The position numbers and the translations under genes were made by a program. Below, one piece after another: positions 1 through 6,376 of a DNA stretch of 7,535 bases (the stretch's first letter is position 1; the number at the start of each line of letters is the position of its first letter). The notes below the pieces were generated by a model, which made no database searches, was not told the DNA's origin, and was given only the letters and a program-made list of their open reading frames with translations. This stretch comes from an uncultured Lachnospiraceae bacterium (GTDB lineage Bacteria > Bacillota > Clostridia > Lachnospirales > Lachnospiraceae): the NCBI GenBank assembly GCA_946633495.1, contig CAMPAX010000112.1:1-7535 (forward strand), in the 5' to 3' direction.

Positions 1-873
1 GCCTACACTCATATAATCCATCTGATCCTGCCAGCGTGCCACAAGACCGCCCGCGGAGGAACCCATTGCCAGATACAGTCCCACCAGGATCAGCAGAAGG
101 CAGGCAAGCCCCATAAGAACCTGTCCGATCTTCCGGCGGTCCCTGGACATGATCACAAGCAAATAGACAAGAATCCCGAGCAAAAGTGCGGCATTGCAGA
201 TATTCGCATCATTGGTCCGGTTGATCAGGAGGACCCCGATGATCAGAAGCCAGCCCGGATCAATATAGCAGCGCCGGCACCGGATACGGAATCGTCCGAT
301 GACTGCCGGACACATCATGGTAAGCAGCGCACTGAAATCATTGACATTGTACATGACTCCGGCCGCGGTATGGGGATCCACCCGCGCCGCCACATAATTC
401 TCCTCATCCATGAACATGGATGTAGACAAATGGTTGGCCGTAACGATCTCATAGAATCCAAGAAGAACGAGTCCTGCCAGCAGAAAGAACACGATTCGCA
501 GCAGTCCTTCGATTTCCCTTTCCGTCACTTCAAACCCTGAAAAGCCGAAAAAGACCAAAAGTCCGCAAAGGAGGGAAAAGAGTTCCAGAAATCCACGACT
601 CCGGTCAGTATAAGGAGATAACACAAAAAGGATTCCCCCATACACGATCCAGATGAGAAGAAAGCTCGTCCAGCCAAGGAAAATCCCCCGATTTTTGATA
701 CGGATCTCCCCTCTGAACAACACAAGAATAAGCAGCGTCACCAAAAAGACCGCCGCTCGGTAAAAATTCCAGTAGAATCCAAAGGTATTTATTTCAAATC
801 CTAAATTCGGCAGGATTGACGCGGTAAGAAGCAGCGCCAGAAGCACGAACCGGATCCGTACCGTAAATCGCAT
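1..873 (-). CDS. Wzy / O-antigen-ligase-like polytopic membrane protein, 3' end beyond window
   Basis: The reading frame is open from the start to base 1 with no stop, so the C-terminus is missing; 291 residues are visible from the chosen start. Numbered from that start, hydrophobic segments lie near residues 8-24, 38-54, 64-86, 95-113, 124-144, 176-193, 207-220, 225-242 and 249-270, giving about eight or nine membrane helices. After helix five, a polar loop leads into YNVNDFSALL (residues 175-184), which resembles the N-x-N-D-F/L-A stretch of the O-antigen ligase/polymerase superfamily, including TuaE-like proteins of Gram-positives. The expected job is polymerisation or ligation of lipid-linked polysaccharide repeat units on the outer face of the membrane. 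Family members are often about 400-450 residues, so roughly two thirds is present. It follows the oxidoreductase gene on the same strand after 92 bases. An in-frame ATG at 909-907 would add 12 residues but has a poorer ribosome binding site. Polymerase versus ligase cannot be settled here. Confidence 0.85.
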   Translation of the reverse strand, partial: MRFTVRIRFVLLALLLTASILPNLGFEINTFGFYWNFYRAAVFLVTLLILVLFRGEIRIKNRGIFLGWTSFLLIWIVYGGILFVLSPYTDRSRGFLELFSLLCGLLVFFGFSGFEVTEREIEGLLRIVFFLLAGLVLLGFYEIVTANHLSTSMFMDEENYVAARVDPHTAAGVMYNVNDFSALLTMMCPAVIGRFRIRCRRCYIDPGWLLIIGVLLINRTNDANICNAALLLGILVYLLVIMSRDRRKIGQVLMGLACLLLILVGLYLAMGSSAGGLVARWQDQMDYMSVG

Positions 874-883
874 GTAAGTCTCC
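874..883 (-). promoter_or_regulatory. Ribosome binding site deciding the start of the membrane protein
   Basis: GGAG at 883-880 is followed by a six-base spacer and ATG at 873-871, close to the ideal arrangement. The competing in-frame ATG at 909-907 is preceded only by GGATGCGGAC, a weak match. The downstream start also puts the first hydrophobic helix close to the N-terminus, after a short basic stretch (RFTVRIR), as is usual for this protein type. Confidence 0.6.
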
Positions 884-965
884 GTCTCATCGTAATTGAT
901 CTTTGTCATGTCCGCATCCAAAAACAGTATTTCGATTCGTGACAGACTCCGCCGGATGCTTCATC

Positions 966-2057
966 TTATTCTGCATCCGTACCATCAAAGGTCCCCACCA
1001 TATCCAAAGTGGAGAATTCCGTAAGGGGAAGCTTCACCGGTTTTCCTTCCTTCTGGCTCTTGTAGATCGCCAGTACCAGCTCCAGTGCATTCCTTCCGGC
1101 CACCGCATCCACATATGGCTCACGGTCCTGCCGGATGGCCTCGATCACATCCCGAAACAGGCTTGTATGACCATTTCCGTAGACATTGCTGGTTGCTTCT
1201 TTGAGTCCCTTATTCTCGACATCCTGATCGGTTTCATCCGCAAACTCCCATACATCGATATTATTCGTGGAAGTTCCTCCGATCTTTACCGTACCCTTCT
1301 CTCCGAAAATGTAGAGCGTCTCCTCCAGGTTCTTCGGATAGACGTTTACCGTTCCTTCAATCGTGGCAATGGCACCGTTCTTAAATCTGACAACCGCCAT
1401 TCCCACATCCTCTGCCTCAAGATACGGATGCTGTACTTGACGGGTGGCCCCGTAAACCTCTTCCACTTCATCACCAAAGGTCCAGCGCAGAAGGTCGATC
1501 CCGTGAATACACTGATTCATCAATGTACCGCCGTCCTCCGCCCAGGTTCCCCTCCAGGGTGCCTGATCATAATACGCCTTATTACGGTTCCAACGAACAT
1601 GGATGGATCCGTGGGACAGCCTCCCGAAACGCCCGGTCTCCAGGGCGCGGCGCATTTTCTGTACTGCTACATTGAATCGGTTCTGATGACATGCAGAGAC
1701 CTTCACGCCCTTCTCCCTGGAGCGTCGGATGATCTCCTCTGCATCCGCCATGGACATGGCCATGGGTTTTTCTATGATCACGGGAATGCCAAGGTCAATG
1801 GTATCCAGTGCGATCCTTGCATGGGAGCCGCTCTCCGTGGCAATGCTTACCAGTTCAGGCTTTTGCTCCTCCAGCATTTTCTTATAATCCGTGTATCTCG
1901 CGATGGATGTATCCTTTTCCAGTCCATGCTTTGCCAGTACCTCTTCCATATGAGAGGGGTCGATATCGCAGACTGCAACGATCTCCAGTTCGTTATTCAA
2001 CGCAGCTTTAATATGGTTTGTTGATATCCTTCCGCAGCCGATCAGTGCGTATTTCAT
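966..2057 (-). CDS. wlbA: WlbA/WbpB-like UDP-GlcNAcA 3-dehydrogenase (Gfo/Idh/MocA family)
   Basis: A complete 363-residue cytoplasmic NAD-dependent oxidoreductase. The N-terminal Rossmann fold carries GCGRIS at residues 7-12. The family's EKP motif is at 96-98, where Lys97 is the expected catalytic or active-site lysine. NQCIHGIDLLRW at 181-192 supplies the second active-site residue, His185. The C-terminal half has YPKNLEETLYIFGEKGTVKI (240-259) and ends that block with IDVWEF (267-272). This pattern is what I recall for WlbA/WbpB, which oxidise the C3 hydroxyl of UDP-N-acetylglucosaminuronate, rather than for inositol or glucose dehydrogenases of the same superfamily. The partner gene for a UDP-HexNAc 6-dehydrogenase two genes upstream would make its substrate, which strengthens the call. 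AAAGGA at 2073-2068 lies ten bases before the ATG, and the gap to the preceding glycosyltransferase is 53 bases with no terminator, so the genes are probably cotranscribed. The family is certain; exact substrate is inferred. Confidence 0.85.
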   Translation of the reverse strand: MKYALIGCGRISTNHIKAALNNELEIVAVCDIDPSHMEEVLAKHGLEKDTSIARYTDYKKMLEEQKPELVSIATESGSHARIALDTIDLGIPVIIEKPMAMSMADAEEIIRRSREKGVKVSACHQNRFNVAVQKMRRALETGRFGRLSHGSIHVRWNRNKAYYDQAPWRGTWAEDGGTLMNQCIHGIDLLRWTFGDEVEEVYGATRQVQHPYLEAEDVGMAVVRFKNGAIATIEGTVNVYPKNLEETLYIFGEKGTVKIGGTSTNNIDVWEFADETDQDVENKGLKEATSNVYGNGHTSLFRDVIEAIRQDREPYVDAVAGRNALELVLAIYKSQKEGKPVKLPLTEFSTLDMVGTFDGTDAE

Positions 2058-2110
2058 GTCGATAAAATCCTTTCAGATGTTGATTTCGGTCTTTGCTCCA
2101 TGACCTGCAG

Positions 2111-3238
2111 TCAGTTCTTGTTTGATCCCAGAAGTCCCTGTACGACCTGACTGGCGCGTGCCGTCCAAAGATGGGCTGTCTTATTCTCTCTGGCCAGGGC
2201 GCGCCTGTAATCCAGCTGCTCAGGGTCTGCCATGATGGAGAGAAGTTGTCCGCGAATTGCATTCTCCTCACAGGGAATACTCCATCCGTATCCGACAGAC
2301 TCCACAAACCGCCCGATGGCGGTATCCGCTGTGACGAGCACCGGAAGTTCATTCGCCAGATATTCATATGCCTTCACCGGCTGAGCCAGTCCCCAGTATT
2401 CTCCGTTCTCGAAAAGGAGTGATCCGATATCCGCCTTCTCATAATAAGGCGCCAGTTCATCTTCATTTTTATGTATGATCTCCACCCGTTCCGAAAGAAG
2501 GGGTTCCAGCTCCGCCTTCTTTTTCTCCCACTCCTCTTTCCGACAGCAGATGGTGATCCTCACATCCTCCAACTCTTTTGCAGCCGCAAGAAGGGTATCG
2601 ATCCGGTAATGGTTCAGGATCCCGCCCACATAGAAGATCTCCAGCGGCTTGTCATGGAACACGCGCCCCTTGTCCGAATGCTCGGGCACATCCGTCTCAT
2701 CCGCCCCCGGAGGCAGTGCCTCCGCCAGCGCCGTGATCTTTTCCCGCCCGATATAATCGCACATTTTCAGATCCGGAACATAGAATCTGGTCAGATATTT
2801 CTCATATTCCTTCAGATCCCTTTGGTATTCATGGATCGCCATACGATATTTGATGCCGGAAACCGCCTCCCGGTACACCGGAAATTTCCAATAAATGTCA
2901 CAGTAAAAAAGTCCGATGGGAATGCCCTTTTCCTTCAGATATCTGAAAAATCCGAAATCCAGTCCCGGATGCATCGGAAGATGATTCGGCTCGGAAAGGC
3001 GTAAAGGTTCCGTGTTGCACTCGGCATACATGAAATCGAACTTCGTACCTTCCTCGATCATTTTCTTCAGTTTCCAGATCTTATGCTTCCTCTGTTCCGC
3101 ATATCCGTGGATGGTATAGATTTTGTATCCGATGGCCCGAAAAGCCTCCAGCATCTTCCGCGGACGAAGCTGCCGCGCCCGGTTTCCCGTCCGCTCCAGC
3201 GGGTAGGGGAGAAAGAAGATACAATTTCTTTTTTCCAT
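2111..3238 (-). CDS. GT-B fold glycosyltransferase (GT4-like), acceptor unknown
   Basis: A complete 375-residue cytoplasmic glycosyltransferase with no membrane segment. The N-terminal domain opens with a beta strand (IFFLPYPL, residues 7-14) and NRARQLRPRKMLEAF (19-33), a common opening in clostridial polysaccharide transferases. The C-terminal nucleotide-sugar domain begins at about residue 199 with EIFYVGGILNHY. It contains KADIGSLLF (268-276) and GLAQPVKAYEYLANELPVLV (283-302), the usual GT4-type site in which a glutamate in the KxxEYLA segment contacts the donor ribose. It probably transfers one sugar of the repeat unit to the lipid-linked intermediate; donor and acceptor cannot be read from the sequence. 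The ATG is preceded by GAGGG with a short four-base spacer. It sits between the two sugar-nucleotide enzyme genes, 141 bases after the dehydrogenase, which suggests that it might use the sugar they make, but this is inference only. Confidence 0.82.
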   Translation of the reverse strand: MEKRNCIFFLPYPLERTGNRARQLRPRKMLEAFRAIGYKIYTIHGYAEQRKHKIWKLKKMIEEGTKFDFMYAECNTEPLRLSEPNHLPMHPGLDFGFFRYLKEKGIPIGLFYCDIYWKFPVYREAVSGIKYRMAIHEYQRDLKEYEKYLTRFYVPDLKMCDYIGREKITALAEALPPGADETDVPEHSDKGRVFHDKPLEIFYVGGILNHYRIDTLLAAAKELEDVRITICCRKEEWEKKKAELEPLLSERVEIIHKNEDELAPYYEKADIGSLLFENGEYWGLAQPVKAYEYLANELPVLVTADTAIGRFVESVGYGWSIPCEENAIRGQLLSIMADPEQLDYRRALARENKTAHLWTARASQVVQGLLGSNKN

Positions 3239-3379
3239 ATTTCCCTCGATTCCATGCTTATATCAAACGATACGATTCCAATTTAAGCTTCACGGTTTCA
3301 CACTCCGCATTTTTGCGCTCCGCATCCTGGCGCATCGTTCCTGCTGATTTCGAAATATCGTACTGTTGCAAAAGGTCCT

Positions 3380-4705
3380 CTACAGAACCTCGATATTGTC
3401 CCGAGGAGTCACATCCTTCATCACGTTCTTCGTATCAAAAATGGCCTTTGCTGCTTTCTGCACCATCTCGTAGTCCACGTTATGATGTGCCGTGGTTATC
3501 ATAACCAGATCATACTGTGCCACCACATCCGGTGTCAGTTCCGGAATGGATTTTCCGCTCTCCCCGTACATATTCTTAAACTCAGGTACCCACGGATCAT
3601 AATAATCCACATTTGCTCCAACCTTCCGCAGTTCCTTCAGAACACGGATAGCCGGGCTCTCGCGGTAATCATCGATATCATTTTTATAAGACACACCAAG
3701 CTGCAGGATCCGAGAACCGTTGATGGCCTTTTTGCGGCGGTTCAGGATATGCATGGCACGTTCCACGCAGTATTCCGGCTGGCTGTCGTTGATCACCATA
3801 CTGTTTTCGATGAGTGTAGTATGGAATCCGTACTCTCTCGCTTTCCATGTAAGGTAATACGGATCCAGCGGGATACAGTGTCCTCCAAGTCCCGGTCCCG
3901 GATAGAATGCCTGGAAACCATAGGGCTTGGTTTTGGCTGCATCGATCACCTCCCAGACAGAGATCCCCATCTCGTGGCAGAGGCGTCCGATCTCGTTGAT
4001 GAGACCGATGTTGATGTTTCGATAGGTATTCTCCAGGATCTTCTCCATTTCCGCAACTGCCGGAGAAGAAACCGTGAACACATCCCCTTCAAGAACCGCA
4101 CGATACATGGCAGAGATCACCTCTCCGCCATCCTTGGAGATAGCCCCCACGACCTTGGGCGTATTCTTGGTTTTGTAAATAAGATTACCGGGATCAACTC
4201 TCTCCGGAGAGAAGCCAAGATAGAAGTCCTCACCGCAGGTAAGTCCGCTGCCCTCTTCGAGAAGGGGCTTGATCAGTTCCTCGGTGGTTCCCGGATAGGT
4301 GGTGGATTCCAGAACCACCATGGTACCCTTCTTCAGGAATTTGGAGATTGCAATGGTAGAATCCCGTACATAGCTGATATCCGGCTCCTGATGGCTGTCC
4401 AAAGGCGTCGGAACGCAGATGGCGATAAAATCAACGTCCTTGATAAAAGAGAAATCGGAAGTTGCCCGAAGCTTCCCTTCCTTCACCAGCTTCTCCAGAT
4501 CCGAATCCACTACATCTCCGATGTAATTATGCCCGGCATTGACCATATCTACCTTTGCACTCTGTACATCGAATCCGATAGTAGTAAATCCCGCTTTTGC
4601 TTTTTCCACTGCCAGAGGCAGACCCACATAGCCCAGACCAACCACGCCGGCAACCAATGTCCGGTCTTCAATCTTTTTCAAGAGTTCTGACTTCATGTCT
4701 CCCAT
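3380..4705 (-). CDS. wbpA: UDP-N-acetyl-hexosamine 6-dehydrogenase, WbpA type
   Basis: A complete 441-residue member of the UDP-glucose/GDP-mannose dehydrogenase family, of typical length. It oxidises C6 of a UDP-sugar to a carboxylate in two NAD-dependent steps. The Rossmann motif GLGYVGLP is at residues 23-30. FSPERVDPGN (165-174) and ENTYRNINIGLINE (225-238) are conserved in the central helical domain. The catalytic cysteine is Cys277 in GPGLGGHCIPLDPYYL (270-285), and SYKNDIDDYRESPA (339-352) is the C-terminal substrate/NAD motif. GGHCIP with LDPYYL, rather than GGSCFPKD, marks the UDP-GlcNAc/UDP-ManNAc dehydrogenase group (WbpA, WecC, WbpO) and not ordinary UDP-glucose dehydrogenase. The wlbA-like gene nearby favours UDP-GlcNAc as substrate and hence WbpA; WecC-like activity on UDP-ManNAc remains possible. 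AAGGAG at 4720-4715 stands nine bases before the first ATG; the ATG at codon 4 is too far away, so the longer start was chosen. A 192-base leader precedes it. Confidence 0.88.
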   Translation of the reverse strand: MGDMKSELLKKIEDRTLVAGVVGLGYVGLPLAVEKAKAGFTTIGFDVQSAKVDMVNAGHNYIGDVVDSDLEKLVKEGKLRATSDFSFIKDVDFIAICVPTPLDSHQEPDISYVRDSTIAISKFLKKGTMVVLESTTYPGTTEELIKPLLEEGSGLTCGEDFYLGFSPERVDPGNLIYKTKNTPKVVGAISKDGGEVISAMYRAVLEGDVFTVSSPAVAEMEKILENTYRNINIGLINEIGRLCHEMGISVWEVIDAAKTKPYGFQAFYPGPGLGGHCIPLDPYYLTWKAREYGFHTTLIENSMVINDSQPEYCVERAMHILNRRKKAINGSRILQLGVSYKNDIDDYRESPAIRVLKELRKVGANVDYYDPWVPEFKNMYGESGKSIPELTPDVVAQYDLVMITTAHHNVDYEMVQKAAKAIFDTKNVMKDVTPRDNIEVL

Positions 4706-4830
4706 GCCTGTAATCTCCTTATTATCTGTTTATTTAATATCACATTCTCAGTAACCGGAATGTGTAATTCATGTTCGTTTCAAATGAATCCGATATTACC
4801 GTTTTGTACGATTTACAGCCACCCGTAATC
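4706..4830 (-). other. Structured leader region upstream of the dehydrogenase gene
   Basis: On the transcribed strand, GATTAC (4830-4825) can pair with GTAAATC (4816-4810) around an eight-base loop, with one bulged A. The downstream arm CTGTAAATC (4818-4810) can instead pair with GATTACAG (4715-4708), again with one bulged A. That second partner abuts the AAGGAG ribosome binding site. The two pairings exclude each other. This is seen by eye in the sequence; any regulatory role is inference and short matches like these can occur by chance. Confidence 0.25.
4741..4764 (-). repeat. Perfect 7-bp inverted repeat in the leader
   Basis: CACATTC (4741-4747) and GAATGTG (4758-4764) are perfect reverse complements separated by ten bases. 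The repeat lies 20 bases upstream of the dehydrogenase ribosome binding site. No T-tract follows on either strand that would make it a terminator, so it may be an RNA stem-loop or an operator-like site. Chance is possible. Confidence 0.4.
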
Positions 4831-4857
4831 TATGTTTCTTTCGTCCGGGGCGTTTGT

Positions 4858-4885
4858 TTTATAATGAGCTTCCTGTCATTTTAAA
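4858..4885 (-). promoter_or_regulatory. Candidate internal promoter before the dehydrogenase gene
   Basis: TTTAAA (4885-4880) and TATAAA (4863-4858) are separated by 16 bases. They match four of six and five of six positions of the sigma-A -35 and -10 consensus. Transcription would start near 4850 and leave a leader of about 145 bases. The region is AT-rich, so such matches are expected fairly often. It may be a secondary promoter that keeps the downstream genes expressed independently of the first glycosyltransferase. Confidence 0.3.
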
Positions 4886-4902
4886 TGAATCAAAGATTCA
4901 TT
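4884..4902 (-). terminator. Weak hairpin overlapping the stop codon of the first glycosyltransferase
   Basis: AATGAATC (4884-4891) and GATTCATT (4895-4902) form a perfect 8-bp stem with a three-base loop, and the arms include the TGA stop codon. The transcribed strand continues TAAAATGAC after the stem, so there is no proper T-tract, and the stem is AT-rich. It could be a weak or partial terminator, or an RNA-processing or stability element at the end of this gene. Confidence 0.3.
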
Positions 4903-6226
4903 CACCGGGAAAAAGCTTTGCGAATTCCTCTGCCAGTCTGCGGTACGAATATTTTTCCAATGCTGCCCGATGGCCTGCTTCGCCCATTTTCTGAAGTTCC
5001 TCCTTCGGTAGTTTCTCCCATGCAGCGACCGCGGCATCGATTGCCTCCGGTGCGTCCGACGGAACCATGACGCCCGCTTTATTTTTCGTAACAATGTCAT
5101 CCGGAGTTGAGATGGCGCAGAGAATCGGTTTCCCTGCCATCATGGAATCAAAGATCTTATTCATACAGAGACCAAACCGATACAGAGAAGAATTCTTAGC
5201 TCCCACATAGGTGCAGTCAAAGTACTGAACCAGAGAAGGAACCGATTTCTTCGGTACTTTCGGCAGGAAATATACCTCCGACAGCCCAAGCTTCTTCGCC
5301 TGTTTCAGAAGTCCTTCCTTCTCTACTCCGTCTCCCACCAGAACATAGGAGGCATTTCCGCCACGCTTTTCTGTATGTTCAGCTGCCTCCAGAAGGACAT
5401 CAAGCGCATTGGAAATGGCATGGCCTCCAAAATATCCCACGATAAAGCGTCCGCGACTATGCAGCTCCTCCAGGACCTTACGGTGTTCCTCGGGGATCGG
5501 TTCGGGATCCGTCCATTCTTCCTCTACGATTCCGTTTGGAACATGATGCCATTTTCCGTCTGCAAGACCATGTTCTTTCATATAGGGTTCCGTAAGAGGC
5601 GGAAGAGACACCACCGCATCTGACCTTTTATAAGCGGAATTCTCACCGATCTGCATAGCCACAGTAAAGGGATGGTATTTGGACATTCCTCCCACTTCGA
5701 TCAATGTAGCCGGCCACATATCATGAACCTCATGAATCAGAGTCACACAGGAAGAAGCGCCGCCATTTTTCTGTTTTTTTATTCTTTTCGTCTTCTTTCG
5801 TATTCTCTGTCCTACAAACGAATCCAGCGGATAGGTAGAGGATGTGATGATCACATCCGGCTGATATTGCTCTGCGATCTTTCCTGCCGCCATCCAGAGT
5901 TTGGAAAGAAACTGCCCCATGGTGATGGCTCGAGCGACACCATTTCCCGAATACTTCCGGGTATGGATCCAGTGATAACACACACCATCCTCCACGGTAC
6001 TCTGAAATTCGTGATCAATCTTCGGATTCTCGGCCCGAAGATGGGAGTAATCAGCCGCAACGATATCAACACGATATCCCATCCGCACCCATTCCCTTGC
6101 GAGATAATATGGACGGAATTCCATCCCTAAGGTCGGGGAACCTGCATAATGCTCGATATACAGAATCCTCTTTCTTCGTTTTCCTTTTTCTTTCCGTTTT
6201 TTCAATTCACGGTTTTCCACTGGCAT
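4898..6226 (-). CDS. WbuB/WcaI-like GT4 glycosyltransferase, first gene of the polysaccharide unit
   Basis: A complete 442-residue GT-B transferase. ILYIEHYAGSPTLGMEFRPY (residues 21-40) followed by YLAREW is the characteristic opening of the WbuB/WcaI group of GT4 enzymes. EVHDMWPATLIEVGGMSKYH (166-185) closes the acceptor domain. The donor domain has FIVGYFGG (261-268), ASYVLVGDG (292-300) and the donor site MNKIFDSMMAGKPIL (355-369). WbuB-type enzymes transfer amino sugars in O-antigen and capsule assembly, acting in the cytoplasm on lipid-linked acceptors; the sugar here is unknown. Two additions stand out. Residues 6-20 are a lysine/arginine-rich extension before the first strand, and residues 141-153 are another basic, lysine-rich insert. 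The start is not firm: GAGG is only four bases from the ATG, while a GTG at codon 3 has ten-base spacing. It lies directly downstream of a strong promoter, so it heads the operon. Confidence 0.87.
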   Translation of the reverse strand: MPVENRELKKRKEKGKRRKRILYIEHYAGSPTLGMEFRPYYLAREWVRMGYRVDIVAADYSHLRAENPKIDHEFQSTVEDGVCYHWIHTRKYSGNGVARAITMGQFLSKLWMAAGKIAEQYQPDVIITSSTYPLDSFVGQRIRKKTKRIKKQKNGGASSCVTLIHEVHDMWPATLIEVGGMSKYHPFTVAMQIGENSAYKRSDAVVSLPPLTEPYMKEHGLADGKWHHVPNGIVEEEWTDPEPIPEEHRKVLEELHSRGRFIVGYFGGHAISNALDVLLEAAEHTEKRGGNASYVLVGDGVEKEGLLKQAKKLGLSEVYFLPKVPKKSVPSLVQYFDCTYVGAKNSSLYRFGLCMNKIFDSMMAGKPILCAISTPDDIVTKNKAGVMVPSDAPEAIDAAVAAWEKLPKEELQKMGEAGHRAALEKYSYRRLAEEFAKLFPGE

Positions 6227-6284
6227 GTATCCTCATTGACTCCATTGCGGAGCCACTTTCATTTGGACATACTTTAACTGAATA

Positions 6285-6312
6285 ATTATAGCACATAGCC
6301 CCAAAAAAGCAA
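6285..6312 (-). promoter_or_regulatory. Sigma-A-like extended -10 promoter for the polysaccharide operon
   Basis: A perfect TATAAT (6290-6285) is preceded directly by TGC, giving an extended -10 element. TTGCTT (6312-6307) stands 16 bases upstream as the -35 element, matching TTGACA at four of six positions. Transcription would begin near 6278, leaving about 50 bases of untranslated leader before the first glycosyltransferase. It lies between the terminator of the upstream surface gene and the first operon gene, exactly where a promoter is expected. Confidence 0.75.
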
Positions 6313-6330
6313 CCATGAAAGGGTTACATA

Positions 6331-6361
6331 AAAAGCCCGGCGGTTTTGCCCGCCGGACTTT
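6331..6361 (-). terminator. Rho-independent terminator of the surface-protein gene
   Basis: On the minus strand, AGTCCGGCGG (6359-6350) pairs with CCGCCGGGCT (6343-6334) around the loop GCAAAA, and the stem is followed by a run of five T (6334-6330). One pair is a G-U wobble in the minus-strand RNA but would be a C-A mismatch in the plus-strand RNA. The hairpin therefore favours termination of minus-strand transcripts. It begins about 16 bases after the TAA of the surface-protein gene. Confidence 0.88.
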
Positions 6362-6376
6362 CGTGTTTAGACCTTT

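Noticed and set aside
525..725. Minus-strand ORF of 66 codons within the membrane-protein region
   Set aside because: It is in another frame of the polytopic membrane protein, whose frame is open through the whole region and gives a regular series of hydrophobic helices.
887..964. 25-codon ORF starting one base after the oxidoreductase stop codon
   Set aside because: ATG at 964-962 is placed as if coupled to the stop, but there is no separate ribosome binding site. The peptide shows no recognisable feature, and it overlaps the possible longer start of the membrane protein.
903..2024. Long plus-strand ORF of 373 codons opposite the oxidoreductase gene
   Set aside because: The minus-strand protein has clear family motifs over its full length. 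The plus-strand translation has none that I recognise and is explained as an antisense shadow of the codon pattern.
2008..2367. Minus-strand ORF of 119 codons across the end of the second glycosyltransferase
   Set aside because: It overlaps the glycosyltransferase in another frame, runs into the start of the oxidoreductase gene and has no family motifs, so it is a shadow.
3482..4690. Long plus-strand ORF of 402 codons opposite the dehydrogenase gene
   Set aside because: It mirrors a gene with all catalytic motifs intact. Its translation is rich in His, Arg and Ile without domain signals, as is typical of an antisense frame.
6285..6361. Terminator and promoter as a mobile-element boundary
   Set aside because: No terminal inverted repeats, target-site duplication or transposase are visible. 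An ordinary gap between two transcription units explains all the signals.
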